Source: Billgrantia zhangzhouensis (GTDB lineage Bacteria; Pseudomonadota; Gammaproteobacteria; Pseudomonadales; Halomonadaceae). From it: a DNA stretch of 64,000 nt. The translations under genes were made by a program, and so were the position numbers. Location: assembly GCF_021404465.1 (NCBI RefSeq), contig NZ_JABFTT010000018.1, positions 30,031 to 94,030 on the forward strand. Reading direction: 5' to 3'. The notes under the pieces are model-generated. The model was not told the DNA's origin, made no database searches, and worked only from the letters and a program-made list of their open reading frames with translations. Below are positions 36,058 through 47,924 of the stretch, one piece after another (the stretch's first letter is position 1; each line of letters begins with the position of its first letter).

Positions 36058-38106
36058 ATGACGCAGAACCTGTCCTCGAACGAGCGACGCGACCGGCTCA
36101 ATCCCGTGGTGTTCCACGGATCGATGGCCGGCATCCTGGTCTTTCTCGTTCTTACCATGGCCTTCACCGAGCAGGCCGGCGCCTTCTTCGATGCCGGCCT
36201 GGCCTGGGTCAGTGAAACCTTCGGCTGGTACTACATGCTGGCGGTACTGGCCTATCTGGTCTTCGTCATTGCCATCGGCATGTCACGCTTCGGCCGCATC
36301 CGGCTGGGCCCCGATCATTCCCGACCGGAATTCTCGACGCTGTCGTGGGCAGCGATGCTGTTCGCCGCAGGCATCGGTATCGACCTCTTGTTCTTCAGCG
36401 TCGCCGAACCGGTGGCTCACTACCTGGCGCCACCGGACCTCACTCCAGAGAGCCAGGAAGCGATGCGCTACGCCGTGGTGCAGACCTTCATGCACTGGGG
36501 GCTGTCCGGCTGGGGGCTGTACGTGTTGATGGGCATGGCGCTGGCCTACTTCAGCTACCGTCATCGCCTGCCGCTGGCCATTCGCAGCGCGCTCTACCCA
36601 CTGCTGGGCAAGCGCATTCATGGCTCCATCGGTAACGCCGTGGACATCACCGCGGTGATTTCCACCGTGTTCGGCATCGCTACCAGCCTCGGCATCGGCG
36701 TGATGCAGCTCAACTACGGTCTGGCCTACATGTTCGACGTGCCAGAGAGCCTCTCGGTGCAGGTGATCCTGATCGCCCTGGTCGTGGTGCTCGCGACCAT
36801 CTCGGTGGTCAGCGGCGTGGAGAAGGGCATTCGGCGCCTGTCGGAGTTCAACATGCTGCTGGCACTGGCGCTGCTGTTGTTCGTGCTGTTCCAGGGCCAT
36901 ACCCTGCGACTGCTTGACATGGCGGTAAACAATGCCGGCGACTATCTCTCGACCTTCGTTGCCAAGAGCTTCGATACCTATGCCTTCGCCGGCGACGAGG
37001 CCAACGAGTGGAAGATGTGGTGGACGATTTTCTTCTGGGGTTGGTGGATCGCCTGGACGCCCTTCGTCGGCCTGTTTCTGGCACGCATCTCGCGCGGGCG
37101 CACCATTCGCCAGTTCGTGGCCGGGGCACTGGGCATTCCACTGGCGTTCATGATGGTGTGGATGTCGGTCTTCGGTAACAGCGGTATCGAACTGGTGGCC
37201 AACCAGGGCATCGTCGAGCTCGGCGAACAGGCGCTGAACACACCGCAAACCACCATGTATACGCTGCTCGAACATTACCCCTGGGCGGGCATCACGGCTG
37301 CAGTGGTGACCATTCTCGGTATTGTCTTCTTCATCACCTCGGCGGACTCCGGTGCGCTGGTGCTGGCGAACTTCACCTCGATCCTGTCCGATGTCAACCA
37401 CGACGCACCGATCCGGCTACGCATCTTCTGGTCAGTGGTGATCGGCCTGGTGACCGTGGCCCTGCTGATGGCTGGCGGTCTGGCGGCACTGCAGAGTGCC
37501 GTGGTGATCACTGCCCTGCCCTTCTCGCTGGTGATATTTGCCATCATGCTGGGCATGTACCAGGCACTGAAGCTGGAAGGCAGCAAGGCCGAGGCGCGTC
37601 GCCGCATTGCCGGCACCGCTCCGGGCGGCGACTGGCGCGAGCGTCTCGACCGCGCCCTGGATACCTCCAACCGTGCGGGTGCCGCCGCCACTATCGAGCA
37701 TGCCATCCGCCCGGCGCTGACGCAGTTCGCCCAGGAGCTCGAGAGCCGTGGCCAGGAGGCCAACGTGACCGAGGAGCCGCTCGAAGGCGAATTGCTGCCC
37801 AGCCTGACCCTGCAGGTCGACCTGGAGAATGCGGCGAGCTTCGTCTATCAGGTCTGCCCACATCGCATGCGCACGCCGAGTTTCCTGCCGGCGGATGATG
37901 ACTACTACGTGCGGCTCGACGTCTATCTGGCGGAAGGCGGCCAGGAGAAGGATCTCAACGGCTTCACCCGCGGCCAGGTGATCGCCGACGTGCTCTCGGA
38001 ATACGAGCGCCACCTGCACTTCCTGGCCCTGGCCGGCCAGGACGGTAGCGTTCAGGCCATGCCGGGCGCAGTGGGCGACCCCCCGGCAGCCGCCAGCTCG
38101 GCCTGA
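36058..38106 (+). CDS. betT: BCCT-family choline/betaine transporter, BetT type
   Basis: 682 residues with twelve predicted helices and a ~180-residue C-terminal cytoplasmic domain after helix 12, the length typical of BetT (E. coli 677). The BCCT signature region reads FWGWWIAWTPFVGLFLARISRGRTIRQFV. The long tail (EGELLPSLTLQVDLENAASFVYQV, YYVRLDVYLAEGGQEKDLNGF) is the osmosensory-type domain known from BetT. Substrate is choline by family; betaine or ectoine carriage (as BetH) is possible. No betI, betB or betA is in the window. The gene ends at a clear terminator. Confidence 0.87.
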   Translation: MTQNLSSNERRDRLNPVVFHGSMAGILVFLVLTMAFTEQAGAFFDAGLAWVSETFGWYYMLAVLAYLVFVIAIGMSRFGRIRLGPDHSRPEFSTLSWAAMLFAAGIGIDLLFFSVAEPVAHYLAPPDLTPESQEAMRYAVVQTFMHWGLSGWGLYVLMGMALAYFSYRHRLPLAIRSALYPLLGKRIHGSIGNAVDITAVISTVFGIATSLGIGVMQLNYGLAYMFDVPESLSVQVILIALVVVLATISVVSGVEKGIRRLSEFNMLLALALLLFVLFQGHTLRLLDMAVNNAGDYLSTFVAKSFDTYAFAGDEANEWKMWWTIFFWGWWIAWTPFVGLFLARISRGRTIRQFVAGALGIPLAFMMVWMSVFGNSGIELVANQGIVELGEQALNTPQTTMYTLLEHYPWAGITAAVVTILGIVFFITSADSGALVLANFTSILSDVNHDAPIRLRIFWSVVIGLVTVALLMAGGLAALQSAVVITALPFSLVIFAIMLGMYQALKLEGSKAEARRRIAGTAPGGDWRERLDRALDTSNRAGAAATIEHAIRPALTQFAQELESRGQEANVTEEPLEGELLPSLTLQVDLENAASFVYQVCPHRMRTPSFLPADDDYYVRLDVYLAEGGQEKDLNGFTRGQVIADVLSEYERHLHFLALAGQDGSVQAMPGAVGDPPAAASSA

Positions 38107-38126
38107 CCGGCACATCAAGCCTCGTC

Positions 38127-38157
38127 ACGGCGGCACCCTTCGGGTGTCGCCGTTTTT
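38127..38157 (+). terminator. Rho-independent terminator after betT
   Basis: ACGGCGGCACCC at 38127-38138 pairs with GGGTGTCGCCGT at 38142-38153 (one G-T pair) around TTC, followed by a T-run to 38157. It lies 20 bp after the betT stop. Confidence 0.9.
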
Positions 38158-38243
38158 CATCCATCATCGACCTTGGCCGCCTTGCGACAACGCAATATGC
38201 AGGAGTAACGTTATCGTGACTTCGCTCAGCGTTTGGTACCGCC

Positions 38244-39992
38244 ATGGCTCGTTCAAGACCCTCCCCCCGCTACCGGCCCCCGCTGCCTGGTAGCGCCCTG
38301 CTTGCCGCTTGGCGCCAAGGCTATGGGCTGGCCGAACTCAAGCGTGATCTGCTGGCCGGGCTGACCATCGGCATCGTCGCGGTGCCACTCTCCATGGCGC
38401 TGGCGATCGCCACCGGCGTACCACCACAGCACGGCCTGTACACCGCCATCGTGGCGGGTGCCATTATCGCGCTCACTGGCGGCTCGCGATTCAATATCTC
38501 CGGCCCTACCGCCGCCTTCGTGGTAATTCTGTTCCCCATCGTTGCCAGCCATGGGCTCGGCGGACTGCTGATCGCCACGTTGATGGCGGGGCTGATCCTG
38601 GTGGCGCTGGGCCTGGCACGGTTGGGCAACCTGATCCAGTTCGTGCCCTATCCGGTGGTGCTCGGCTTTACCGCCGGTATTGCCGTGGTGATTGCCCTGC
38701 TGCAGTTGCCCGACTTCCTCGGGCTCGAGGGCGTCGTACTGGGTGACAGTACGCTGCACAACCTGGCCGCCATCGTTCGTGCCGCCCCGGGGTTGGCACC
38801 GGCCGAGTTCGGCGTGGGCCTGGTGACACTGGCCACGCTGATTCTGTGGCCACGCTTGCAACTGCCGGTGCCGGCCCCGCTGGTCGGGCTGGCGGTGGGC
38901 ACGCTGGCGGCGCTCGCCATCGCTCCGCTGGGCGTGGAGATCGAGACCATCGCCTCGCGCTTCCACTGGGAGCACCTGGGTCAGGCCGGCAGCGGCATTC
39001 CCCCCTTCGCCCCCGGCCTGGTGCTGCCCTGGCACCTGCCGGGGCCGGACGGTACGCCACTCACGGTGGATTTCGCCCTGATCCGCGAGCTGCTCGGGCC
39101 GGCACTGGCCATCGCCATGCTGGCCGCCATCGAGTCGCTGCTCTGCGCGGTGGTGGCCGACGGCCTGACTCGTACCCGCCACGACCCCAACGCCGAGCTG
39201 ATCGGCCAAGGGCTCGGCAACATCGCCGCACCCTTCTTCGGCGGCATCACCGCCACCGCAGCGCTGGCGCGTACGGCCACCAACGTACGCAGCGGTGCTT
39301 TCTCCCCGCTGGCCGCAGTGGTTCACTCCCTGGTCGTGCTACTTGCGGTAGTCGCACTGGCCGGCGTACTCGCCCTGGTGCCAATGGCGGCGCTGGCCGC
39401 CCTGCTGTTCGTCATCGCCTGGAACATGAGCGAGGCACGCCACTTCCTGCATACCCTGAAGGGCGCGCCGGGAAGCGACGTTGCCATTCTGGTGATCTGC
39501 TTCCTGCTCACGGTGGTGTTCGACATGGTACTGGCGGTGGCGGTGGGCATCGGCCTCGCCGCGGCGCTGTTCATCCGCCGCATGGCACACCTGACCCACG
39601 CCCGTCGCCTCGTACCCGACAGCGACGACGAAAGCCGCGACCTGCCCCGCCAGGTGGCGCTGTATGACATCAACGGGCCGCTGTTCTTCGGCGCCGCGGA
39701 GAAGGCCATCTCCTCGCTGCGGGTGGTGGACCCCGAAGTACGCGTGGTGATGCTCGACATGCGCGACGTACCGAGCCTGGATGCCACGGCCATTGTCGCC
39801 TTGCAGTCACTGGTCGAGGAGCTGGGCACACGCCAGGTGGGGTTGATCTTCATCGGCATGCCGGCGCGCATGGTGCTCAAGCTCAAGCGTGCCGGCGTCA
39901 AGCGTCAGACCGGGCGCCTGGCCGCCGTGCGCCAGCTCGCCCAGGCCTGCCGGCTGGCCGAGCGCTGGCTGCTGGCCGCGCCGGCCACGTGA
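38244..39992 (+). CDS. dauA: SulP-family transporter, DauA-like (C4-dicarboxylate)
   Basis: 582 residues. A SulP membrane domain (~30-450) begins DLLAGLTIGIVAVPLSMALAIA and contains GVPPQHGLYTAIVAG and GGSRFNISGPTAAFVVIL; the C-terminal STAS domain (~470-575) holds VALYDINGPLFFGAAEKA and MLDMRDVPSLDATAIVALQSL. The text, including AIESLLCAVVADGLTRTRHDPNAELIGQGLGNI, tracks E. coli DauA (YchM), a succinate transporter active at acidic pH. Other SulP substrates (sulfate, bicarbonate) cannot be excluded. It is monocistronic between the betT terminator and a convergent gene. Confidence 0.85.
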   Translation: MARSRPSPRYRPPLPGSALLAAWRQGYGLAELKRDLLAGLTIGIVAVPLSMALAIATGVPPQHGLYTAIVAGAIIALTGGSRFNISGPTAAFVVILFPIVASHGLGGLLIATLMAGLILVALGLARLGNLIQFVPYPVVLGFTAGIAVVIALLQLPDFLGLEGVVLGDSTLHNLAAIVRAAPGLAPAEFGVGLVTLATLILWPRLQLPVPAPLVGLAVGTLAALAIAPLGVEIETIASRFHWEHLGQAGSGIPPFAPGLVLPWHLPGPDGTPLTVDFALIRELLGPALAIAMLAAIESLLCAVVADGLTRTRHDPNAELIGQGLGNIAAPFFGGITATAALARTATNVRSGAFSPLAAVVHSLVVLLAVVALAGVLALVPMAALAALLFVIAWNMSEARHFLHTLKGAPGSDVAILVICFLLTVVFDMVLAVAVGIGLAAALFIRRMAHLTHARRLVPDSDDESRDLPRQVALYDINGPLFFGAAEKAISSLRVVDPEVRVVMLDMRDVPSLDATAIVALQSLVEELGTRQVGLIFIGMPARMVLKLKRAGVKRQTGRLAAVRQLAQACRLAERWLLAAPAT

Positions 39993-39998
39993 AGCGCG

Positions 39999-40418
39999 CT
40001 ACTCGCCCTGCAGCGTGGCGATCAGCCGCCGCGCCCCGCCATGGTCGCGATGCTCGCCGAGCCAGATGCCCTGCCAAGTGCCCAGCGCCAGGCGGCCATC
40101 GCGCACCGCCAGGGTCAGTTGGGTGCCGAGCAGACTAGCGCAGACGTGGGCGGGCATGTCGTCCGGCCCCTCCAGGGTGTGGCGGAAATAGGGAAGATCC
40201 CCCGGGACACGCTCGCGCAGGAAGGCATCAAGGTCGTGACGCACGTCCGGGTCGGCGTTCTCGTTGAGCGTCAGCGAGGCCGAGGTATGAAGTAACTGCA
40301 GGTGCAGCAAGCCGACCTTCACCTCACTCAACTTCTCCAGCCCCCCAGCTATCTCGTCGGTGATCAGGTGAAAGCCGTGCGAGCGCGGCGCCAGGCGCAG
40401 TTCCTGCTGATGCCACAT
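39999..40418 (-). CDS. YjbQ-family protein (UPF0047)
   Basis: 139 residues of the YjbQ/UPF0047 family, a small trimeric protein with reported weak thiamine-phosphate synthase activity and uncertain true role. Family motifs are HTSASLTLNENADPDVRHDLDAFL, a metal-binding His-rich site HRDHGG, and QGIWLGEHRD near the end. Length is the usual ~139. It is alone between convergent dauA and the alcohol dehydrogenase gene, which lies on the same strand with its stop 143 bp upstream. Confidence 0.9.
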   Translation of the reverse strand: MWHQQELRLAPRSHGFHLITDEIAGGLEKLSEVKVGLLHLQLLHTSASLTLNENADPDVRHDLDAFLRERVPGDLPYFRHTLEGPDDMPAHVCASLLGTQLTLAVRDGRLALGTWQGIWLGEHRDHGGARRLIATLQGE

Positions 40419-40561
40419 GGCGACTCTCTCCTCGTCGGTGGCTTGGACGGATGTTCGTCCATGCTAGCGGGTCTGTCGGCAAGGCCCAAACCAGCTGAAA
40501 TAAAGGCGCGACCTGGGTCGCACCTGAACGCCGCCAGCTCAGGCGACAAGAGAGCAATCTT

Positions 40562-41590
40562 TCAGCTGGCCAGATCGAGTACCACCCTGCCTTCGATCTT
40601 ACCTTCGTGAAGACGCTGGAAGACGTCGTTAATGTTCTCCAATCGGTCGGTGCTCACCGTGGCCTTGACCTTGCCCTCGCCGGCGAAGTCGAGCGACTCC
40701 TGCAGGTCCTGGCGGGTACCGACGATGGAGCCACGCACGGTGATGCCGTTGAGCACGGTCTCGAAGATCGGCAGCGGGAAGTCACCGGGCGGCAGGCCGT
40801 TGAGTGAGATGGTGCCACCGCGGCGCACCATGCCCTGGGCCTGCTCGAAGGCCTTGGGCGACACCGCCGTGACCAGCACGCCGTGGGCGCCACCGATGGC
40901 CTTCTTGAGATAGGCCACCGGGTCGGTCTTGGCCGCGTTGACGGTGACGCTGGCTCCCAGGCGCTCGGCCAGTGCCAGCTTGGCGTCGTCGATGTCGACG
41001 GCGGCCACGTTGAGCCCCATGGCCTTGGCGTACTGTACTGCCATGTGGCCTAGCCCGCCGATGCCAGAAATGACCACCCACTGACCGGGACGGGTGTCGG
41101 TGACCTTGAGTCCCTTGTAGACGGTGACGCCGGCGCACAGCACCGGGGCGACCTCGACGAAACCGACGTTGTCCGGCAGGTGACCAGCGTAATCCGCCAC
41201 TGCCAGGGTGTAGTCGGCGAAACCGCCGTTGACCGAATAGCCGGTATTCTGCTGCGACTCGCACAGGGTTTCCCAGCCTCCCAGGCAGTGCTCGCAGTGG
41301 CCGCAAGCGGAGTGCAGCCAGGGTACGCCGATGCGGTCGCCCTCTTTCAGGTGCTTGACCCCGGCGCCGATGGCGGCGACGTGACCCACGCCCTCGTGGC
41401 CGGGAATGAAAGGCGGGTTGGGCTTGACCGGCCAGTCGCCGTGGGCGGCATGCAGATCGGTATGACACACGCCGGAGGCGGCGATCTTGACCAACACCTC
41501 ACCGGGGCCGGGACGCGGTACCTCGACCTCTTCGATGGCCAGCGGTTCGCCGAACTTGCGCACCACGGCGGCTCTCATCGTCTTGTTCAT
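40562..41590 (-). CDS. adhP: Zinc-dependent alcohol dehydrogenase AdhP-like
   Basis: 342 residues from the ATG at 41590 (AAGGAGA upstream). Catalytic zinc ligands Cys42, His65-Glu66 and a later Cys (APVLCAGVTVYKG) are present, with structural zinc Cys96, Cys99, Cys102 and Cys110. The NAD motif GIGGLGHMAVQYAKAMG is near residue 170. It is an AdhP/propanol-preferring type enzyme, oxidising ethanol and short alcohols or reducing aldehydes. It follows the aldehyde dehydrogenase by 149 bp on the same strand, so the two probably convert ethanol to acetate together. Confidence 0.9.
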   Translation of the reverse strand: MNKTMRAAVVRKFGEPLAIEEVEVPRPGPGEVLVKIAASGVCHTDLHAAHGDWPVKPNPPFIPGHEGVGHVAAIGAGVKHLKEGDRIGVPWLHSACGHCEHCLGGWETLCESQQNTGYSVNGGFADYTLAVADYAGHLPDNVGFVEVAPVLCAGVTVYKGLKVTDTRPGQWVVISGIGGLGHMAVQYAKAMGLNVAAVDIDDAKLALAERLGASVTVNAAKTDPVAYLKKAIGGAHGVLVTAVSPKAFEQAQGMVRRGGTISLNGLPPGDFPLPIFETVLNGITVRGSIVGTRQDLQESLDFAGEGKVKATVSTDRLENINDVFQRLHEGKIEGRVVLDLAS

Positions 41591-41739
41591 AGCCTTGCTC
41601 TCCTTATCTCCTGTCGTGTCGGACGGCAGTTGCCGAGCGACGGAATCAACGCAATCGCCAGGGCCTGGAGTGGTGGGCCACTCTCGAAAAAGAGGAGGGA
41701 CGCCGCCCGGCCTGGGCGGCATGTTTACTGCACGCTGGC

Positions 41740-43260
41740 TCAGAAGAAGCCGAGCGGATTGATATCATAGCTGACCAGCAGGTTCTTGGTCTGCTGGTAG
41801 TGCTCGAGCGCCACCTTGTGGGTCTCGCGGCCGACACCGGACTTCTTGTAGCCGCCAAAGGCGGCATGCGCCGGATATTGGTGGTAGCAGTTGGTCCACA
41901 CTCGGCCGGCCTGGATGCCGCGCCCCATGCGGAAGGCGACGTTGATGTCGCGGCTCCACACCCCAGCACCAAGGCCAAACTCGGTGTCGTTGGCGATGGC
42001 CAGCGCCTCTGCCTCGTCCTTGAAGGTGGTCACCGCCACCACCGGGCCGAAGATCTCCTCTTGGAAGACGCGCATCTTGTTGTGCCCCTTGAGCAGGGTC
42101 GGCTGAAAATAGTAGCCCTTGTCGTAGGCCGGATCGAAGCTCTCCTTGTCGCCGCCGGTGAGGAACTCGGCGCCCTCCTCACGGGCGATGTCCATGTAGG
42201 ACATGATCTTGTCGAACTGCTCCTGGGAGGCCTGGGCGCCGACCTGAACGTCGGTATCCAGCGGATTGCCGCGCTTGATCCTGGTGACCCGTTCCATGAC
42301 CTTGACCATGAAGGCCTCGTAGATGCTCTCCTGAATCAAAGCCCGCGACGGGCAGGTGCACACCTCGCCCTGGTTGAAGAACGCCAGCACCATGCCCTCG
42401 GCGGCCTTGTCGATGAACTCCGGCTCGGCGTCCATGATATCGGCGAAATAGATGTTGGGTGACTTGCCGCCCAGTTCCACGGTGGAGGGAATGATATTGT
42501 CGGCAGCGCACTTGAGGATGTGCGCACCCACCGGGGTGGAGCCAGTGAAGGCGATCTTGGCGATGCGCTTGCTGGTGGCCAGCGCCTGGCCCGCCTCGGC
42601 ACCGTAGCCGTTGACCACATTGACTACGCCCGGCGGCAGCAGATCGCCAACCAGCTTCATCAGCTCCAGCACTGAGGCCGGGGTCTGCTCGGCGGGCTTG
42701 AGTACCACGCAGTTGCCGGCAGCCAGCGCCGGGGCCAGCTTCCACACCGCCATCAGCAGCGGGAAGTTCCACGGGATGATCTGCCCCACCACGCCCAGCG
42801 GCTCGTGGAAGTGGTAAGAGACGGTGTTGGCGTCGATGTCGGCCGCCGTGCCCTCCTGGGCGCGAATACAGCCGGCGAAGTAGCGGAAGTGGTCGACAGC
42901 CAGAGGCAGGTCGGCGTTGAGCGTCTCGCGCACCGCCTTGCCGTTGTCCCAGGTCTCGGCCACGGCCAGCATTTCCAGGTTCTGCTCGATGCGGTCGGCC
43001 ATCTTGAGCAGGATGTTGCTGCGCTCGGTGGCAGAGGTCTTGCCCCATGCGGGAGCGGCGGCGTGGGCGGCATCCAGCGCCTTGTCGATGTCTTCGGCAG
43101 TGGAGCGCGGAATCTGGCAGAACACTTCGCCGTTGACCGGGCTGACGTTGTCGAAATACTGGCCCTTCACCGGGGGTACGAACTCACCGCCGATGTAGTT
43201 GCCGTAGCGTGACTCGAAAGTGATGACGGAACCGGACTGACCGGGATTGGCGTATATCAT
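41740..43260 (-). CDS. NAD(P)-dependent aldehyde dehydrogenase, acetaldehyde (ExaC/AldB) type
   Basis: 506 residues. Catalytic Cys301 (NQGEVCTCPSR) and Glu262 (STVELGGKSP) are in place, with IIPWNFPLLMAVWKLAPALA and the typical C-terminal AFGGYKKSGVGRETHKVALEHYQQTKNL. The NQGEVCTCPSR text is characteristic of the AldB/ExaC/AcoD acetaldehyde dehydrogenase group. Transcribed with the downstream alcohol dehydrogenase. The gene directly upstream, in the opposite direction, is a PQQ-dependent sugar dehydrogenase across a 459-bp gap. Confidence 0.92.
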   Translation of the reverse strand: MIYANPGQSGSVITFESRYGNYIGGEFVPPVKGQYFDNVSPVNGEVFCQIPRSTAEDIDKALDAAHAAAPAWGKTSATERSNILLKMADRIEQNLEMLAVAETWDNGKAVRETLNADLPLAVDHFRYFAGCIRAQEGTAADIDANTVSYHFHEPLGVVGQIIPWNFPLLMAVWKLAPALAAGNCVVLKPAEQTPASVLELMKLVGDLLPPGVVNVVNGYGAEAGQALATSKRIAKIAFTGSTPVGAHILKCAADNIIPSTVELGGKSPNIYFADIMDAEPEFIDKAAEGMVLAFFNQGEVCTCPSRALIQESIYEAFMVKVMERVTRIKRGNPLDTDVQVGAQASQEQFDKIMSYMDIAREEGAEFLTGGDKESFDPAYDKGYYFQPTLLKGHNKMRVFQEEIFGPVVAVTTFKDEAEALAIANDTEFGLGAGVWSRDINVAFRMGRGIQAGRVWTNCYHQYPAHAAFGGYKKSGVGRETHKVALEHYQQTKNLLVSYDINPLGFF

Positions 43261-43719
43261 GATGCTAGCTCCTGGATGACGTTGTCGTTGCTCAGCTGGA
43301 TGGCGGATTGCCGTAGCTCGCCCTGCGTCTCGGTATTGCGAACGGGTGCCGAGAGTGGCTGCCCTGGTTCCGCTCGCCTGGCGGTATTGGCCAGCCTTGA
43401 TCGCAGTGTAGATAGCCTGCAGGAAAGCACCCTATCTCCCTTGGAGGCATCGAAGGAGTCTTTGGTAGTAGGCTGCCCTGGTTGAAGTTCTTGATCATCT
43501 CGACACCTCGCCACCCCACAACGGCACCACGCCGATGGGCGACGGCAACCTCAGTAAAGCATTGGTGAGGTCTCGCCAAGACGGTACTTTGGAGGGAGAA
43601 ACGCCTCCTCATTGGCCCAGCGCTCAACTTGAGGAGCCCGGTGGGTTTTCCTACGCTGGCTAGGGTCGGCGCTTCACGGCGTCGCTTCCCCCTGTCTCGC
43701 CTGCAAGGAGCAATGCGAC
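43261..43719. other. Gene-free divergent region
   Basis: 459 bp between two divergent genes. No convincing coding frame, RNA or terminator was seen. The 13-mer GGCTGCCCTGGTT occurs at 43358-43370 and 43471-43483. Two promoters are expected here; none could be assigned confidently. Confidence 0.5.
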
Positions 43720-44970
43720 ATGAGGCTATACGGATCCCCTTCTCATCCGCGCTTTACGCGCACCCCGCTCATCCTCGCCGTAACTGGCAGCATGGCATTC
43801 ACCGGACTCGCTCACGCCGACGTCCAGGTCACCAATAAAGAGATGGCCTCCAGCGTGGAAAGCGAAGAGGCCACTCTGACCGTGACTCAGGTGGTGGGCG
43901 GTATCGAACACCCCTGGGCCGTCGCCTGGCTGCCGGACGAGCGGATGCTGATCACCGCACGCCCGGGCCGTCTGTATCTGGTCGACGGCGACGAGGTGAC
44001 CGAGGTCGGCAACCTGCCCAAGATCGATACCGACGAAGATCAGCTCACTGCTCCCCAAGGTGGCAACCAGGGCGGCCTGCTGGATGTCGCCGTGCATCCC
44101 GATTACGCAAACAACGGCTGGATCTACTTCACCTATTCCAGTCCCGGCGACGACGACTCGGTGATGGGCGACGAGGAGTACGGCACCGGCACGGCACTGG
44201 CCCGCGCCCGCCTGAGCGACGACGGCAGTGAACTCACCGACCTCGAGACACTCTATGCCCAGGTACCGCGCACCGCTCCCGGTCGCCACTATGGCTCGCG
44301 CATCGTCTTTCCCGGCGACGGCAGCGTGATGTTCTCGATCGGCGATCGTGGTATCCGCTATCCGTCCCAGGATCTCACCGATCCGGGCGGTTCGATCATT
44401 CGTCTCAACGAAAATGGCGGCGCCCATGAGGAGAATCCCTTCGTCGGCGTGGATCCCGGTAACCTTCGCCCCGAGATATTCTCCTACGGCCACCGCAACA
44501 ACCAAGGGTTGGCGCTGCACCCCGAAACCGGGGCGCTATGGGCCATCGATCACGGCCCCTCGGGCGGTGGCGAACAGCTCTATATCGCCGAGGCCGGCAA
44601 CAACCACGGCTGGCCTCAGGTTGCCTTCGGCCGCGAATACTCCACCGACGAATTCATCGGCATCGGCGAGGAGGCACCCGGCGTCACACCCCCGGTACAC
44701 GTATGGGACGACACCCTGGCCCCCTCGGGACTAGCCTTCTATACCGGCGACGAGTTCGCTGCCTGGCAAGGCAATCTGTTCGTCGGCGCCCTGTATGCCG
44801 AACGCCTTCATCGCCTGGTATTGGAGGGAGAGGAAATCGCTCACGAGGAAGTGCTGTTCGAGAACGAGCTGGGCCGTATCCGCGACGTGCGTCAAGGACC
44901 GGACGGCCTGCTCTACGTACTCACCGACGAGAGCGATGGCGGCCTTTATCGGATCGAGCCCGAGGCCTAA
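43720..44970 (+). CDS. PQQ-dependent aldose sugar dehydrogenase, secreted
   Basis: 416 residues with a signal region (LILAVTGSMAFTGLAHA, cleavage near residue 33). The rest is the six-bladed propeller of soluble glucose/aldose dehydrogenases (YliI/Asd): IEHPWAVAWLPDERMLITARPGRLYLV, GGLLDVAVHPDYANNGWIYFTYS, HYGSRIVFPGDGSVMFSIGDRG and YGHRNNQGLALHPETGALWAIDHGP. The GHRN and HYGSR histidine regions are conserved catalytic/PQQ elements. It would oxidise aldoses in the periplasm. No pqq synthesis genes are in the window. Confidence 0.88.
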   Translation: MRLYGSPSHPRFTRTPLILAVTGSMAFTGLAHADVQVTNKEMASSVESEEATLTVTQVVGGIEHPWAVAWLPDERMLITARPGRLYLVDGDEVTEVGNLPKIDTDEDQLTAPQGGNQGGLLDVAVHPDYANNGWIYFTYSSPGDDDSVMGDEEYGTGTALARARLSDDGSELTDLETLYAQVPRTAPGRHYGSRIVFPGDGSVMFSIGDRGIRYPSQDLTDPGGSIIRLNENGGAHEENPFVGVDPGNLRPEIFSYGHRNNQGLALHPETGALWAIDHGPSGGGEQLYIAEAGNNHGWPQVAFGREYSTDEFIGIGEEAPGVTPPVHVWDDTLAPSGLAFYTGDEFAAWQGNLFVGALYAERLHRLVLEGEEIAHEEVLFENELGRIRDVRQGPDGLLYVLTDESDGGLYRIEPEA

Positions 44971-45037
44971 GAGGCAATCTTACGGTGCTACGTCGAAGCC
45001 GTTGAACGCGGCATCACGGCGTACGTCCTGGCAATAT

Positions 45038-45064
45038 CCGCTAGAGGCCGGCTCAGGCGGGCCT

Positions 45065-45071
<7 letters not shown>
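45038..45071. terminator. Convergent terminator containing the kinase stop codon
   Basis: CCGCTAGAGGCC at 45038-45049 pairs perfectly with GGCCTCTAGCGG at 45060-45071 around a ten-base loop. The stop codon of the hybrid kinase (45065-45067) lies in the right arm, so the hairpin serves both convergent genes. No T-run is present. Confidence 0.6.
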
Positions 45072-47254
<2,183 letters not shown>

Positions 47255-47275
47255 CGAATTCGCTGCCGCGAAGCG

Positions 47276-47794
47276 TCATGGCACATGCAGCGCGCCCACA
47301 TGCCAGACCGAGCGATGACGAATGGTCTCGTTGAGCAGTTCCGGATGTTCGTCGAAAGGGTAAAGCACGAACATCGGCCCCAGGTCGCGCACGGCAATGG
47401 GCTCGCCGTTACGCGTCATGGCCAGGATGACGTCATAGTCCTGGAAGTCCGCTACCGGCACCTCGTATTCGTATTCATTCAGTGCCCGAACCCGCACCTG
47501 CTCGCCTTGAGCACCGGCCGCTTCCAACACGGCACGCAGCAGCGGTCCTTCGAAGCGCCCGATCCCCTCCGTCCAGGGGGTGCTCGTCTCTATTACCCGA
47601 GGCGAAAGCGACATCAGCATTTCACGATCAAGATGCAGCTCGTCGCCGACGTTGGGATGCTCGATGTTGCCCGTCACACGCAACAGAACGTCTCCCTCGG
47701 GAGGCGGCAGCGACGCAGCCATCGCGGGCGGCAGGGTCGCGAGGAGGAGAAGCAGGCTGAGCGAGACTGCGCGGCATGACCGTAGTGGGAACAT
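47276..47794 (-). CDS. Periplasmic SUOX/YedY-fold protein without cofactor cysteine
   Basis: 172 residues from the ATG at 47794, with a signal peptide (VSLSLLLLLATLPPAMAAS). The mature part resembles a shrunken oxidoreductase molybdopterin-binding domain: LLRVTGNIEHPN at the start, FEGPLLRAVLEAAGA..VRVRALNEYEYEVPVADFQDYDVILAMTRNGEPI and LGPMFVLYPFDEHPEL. The mature protein has no cysteine at all, so the molybdenum-ligating Cys is absent and an enzyme role is improbable. It is co-directional with the hybrid kinase 21 bp downstream and may bind a ligand for it. Confidence 0.75.
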   Translation of the reverse strand: MFPLRSCRAVSLSLLLLLATLPPAMAASLPPPEGDVLLRVTGNIEHPNVGDELHLDREMLMSLSPRVIETSTPWTEGIGRFEGPLLRAVLEAAGAQGEQVRVRALNEYEYEVPVADFQDYDVILAMTRNGEPIAVRDLGPMFVLYPFDEHPELLNETIRHRSVWHVGALHVP

Positions 47795-47924
47795 CTTGGC
47801 TTCCGTAATCACATGAAAGGGCCAAGCGTACGCGAAAGCCAAGCAAAGTTCAGGTAGATCCCCCCAAGACTTCGAGCGACCGGCAGGGAAGCGCGCCCCT
47901 GCCGGTCACTCTCGACTCCCGACG

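Noticed and set aside
36283..37401. 372-codon minus frame inside betT
   Set aside because: Antisense to the BCCT transporter, His/Gln-rich composition with no motif.
43335..43353. Sigma-54-like CGGCAC...CGCAA sequence on the minus strand upstream of the acetaldehyde dehydrogenase gene
   Set aside because: The GG-to-GC spacing is 9 bases instead of the required 10 and the -12 element does not match TTGC well.
43358..43483. 13-mer GGCTGCCCTGGTT repeated 113 bp apart upstream of the PQQ dehydrogenase gene
   Set aside because: Only two short copies with no wider similarity around them; chance or an old duplication is enough.
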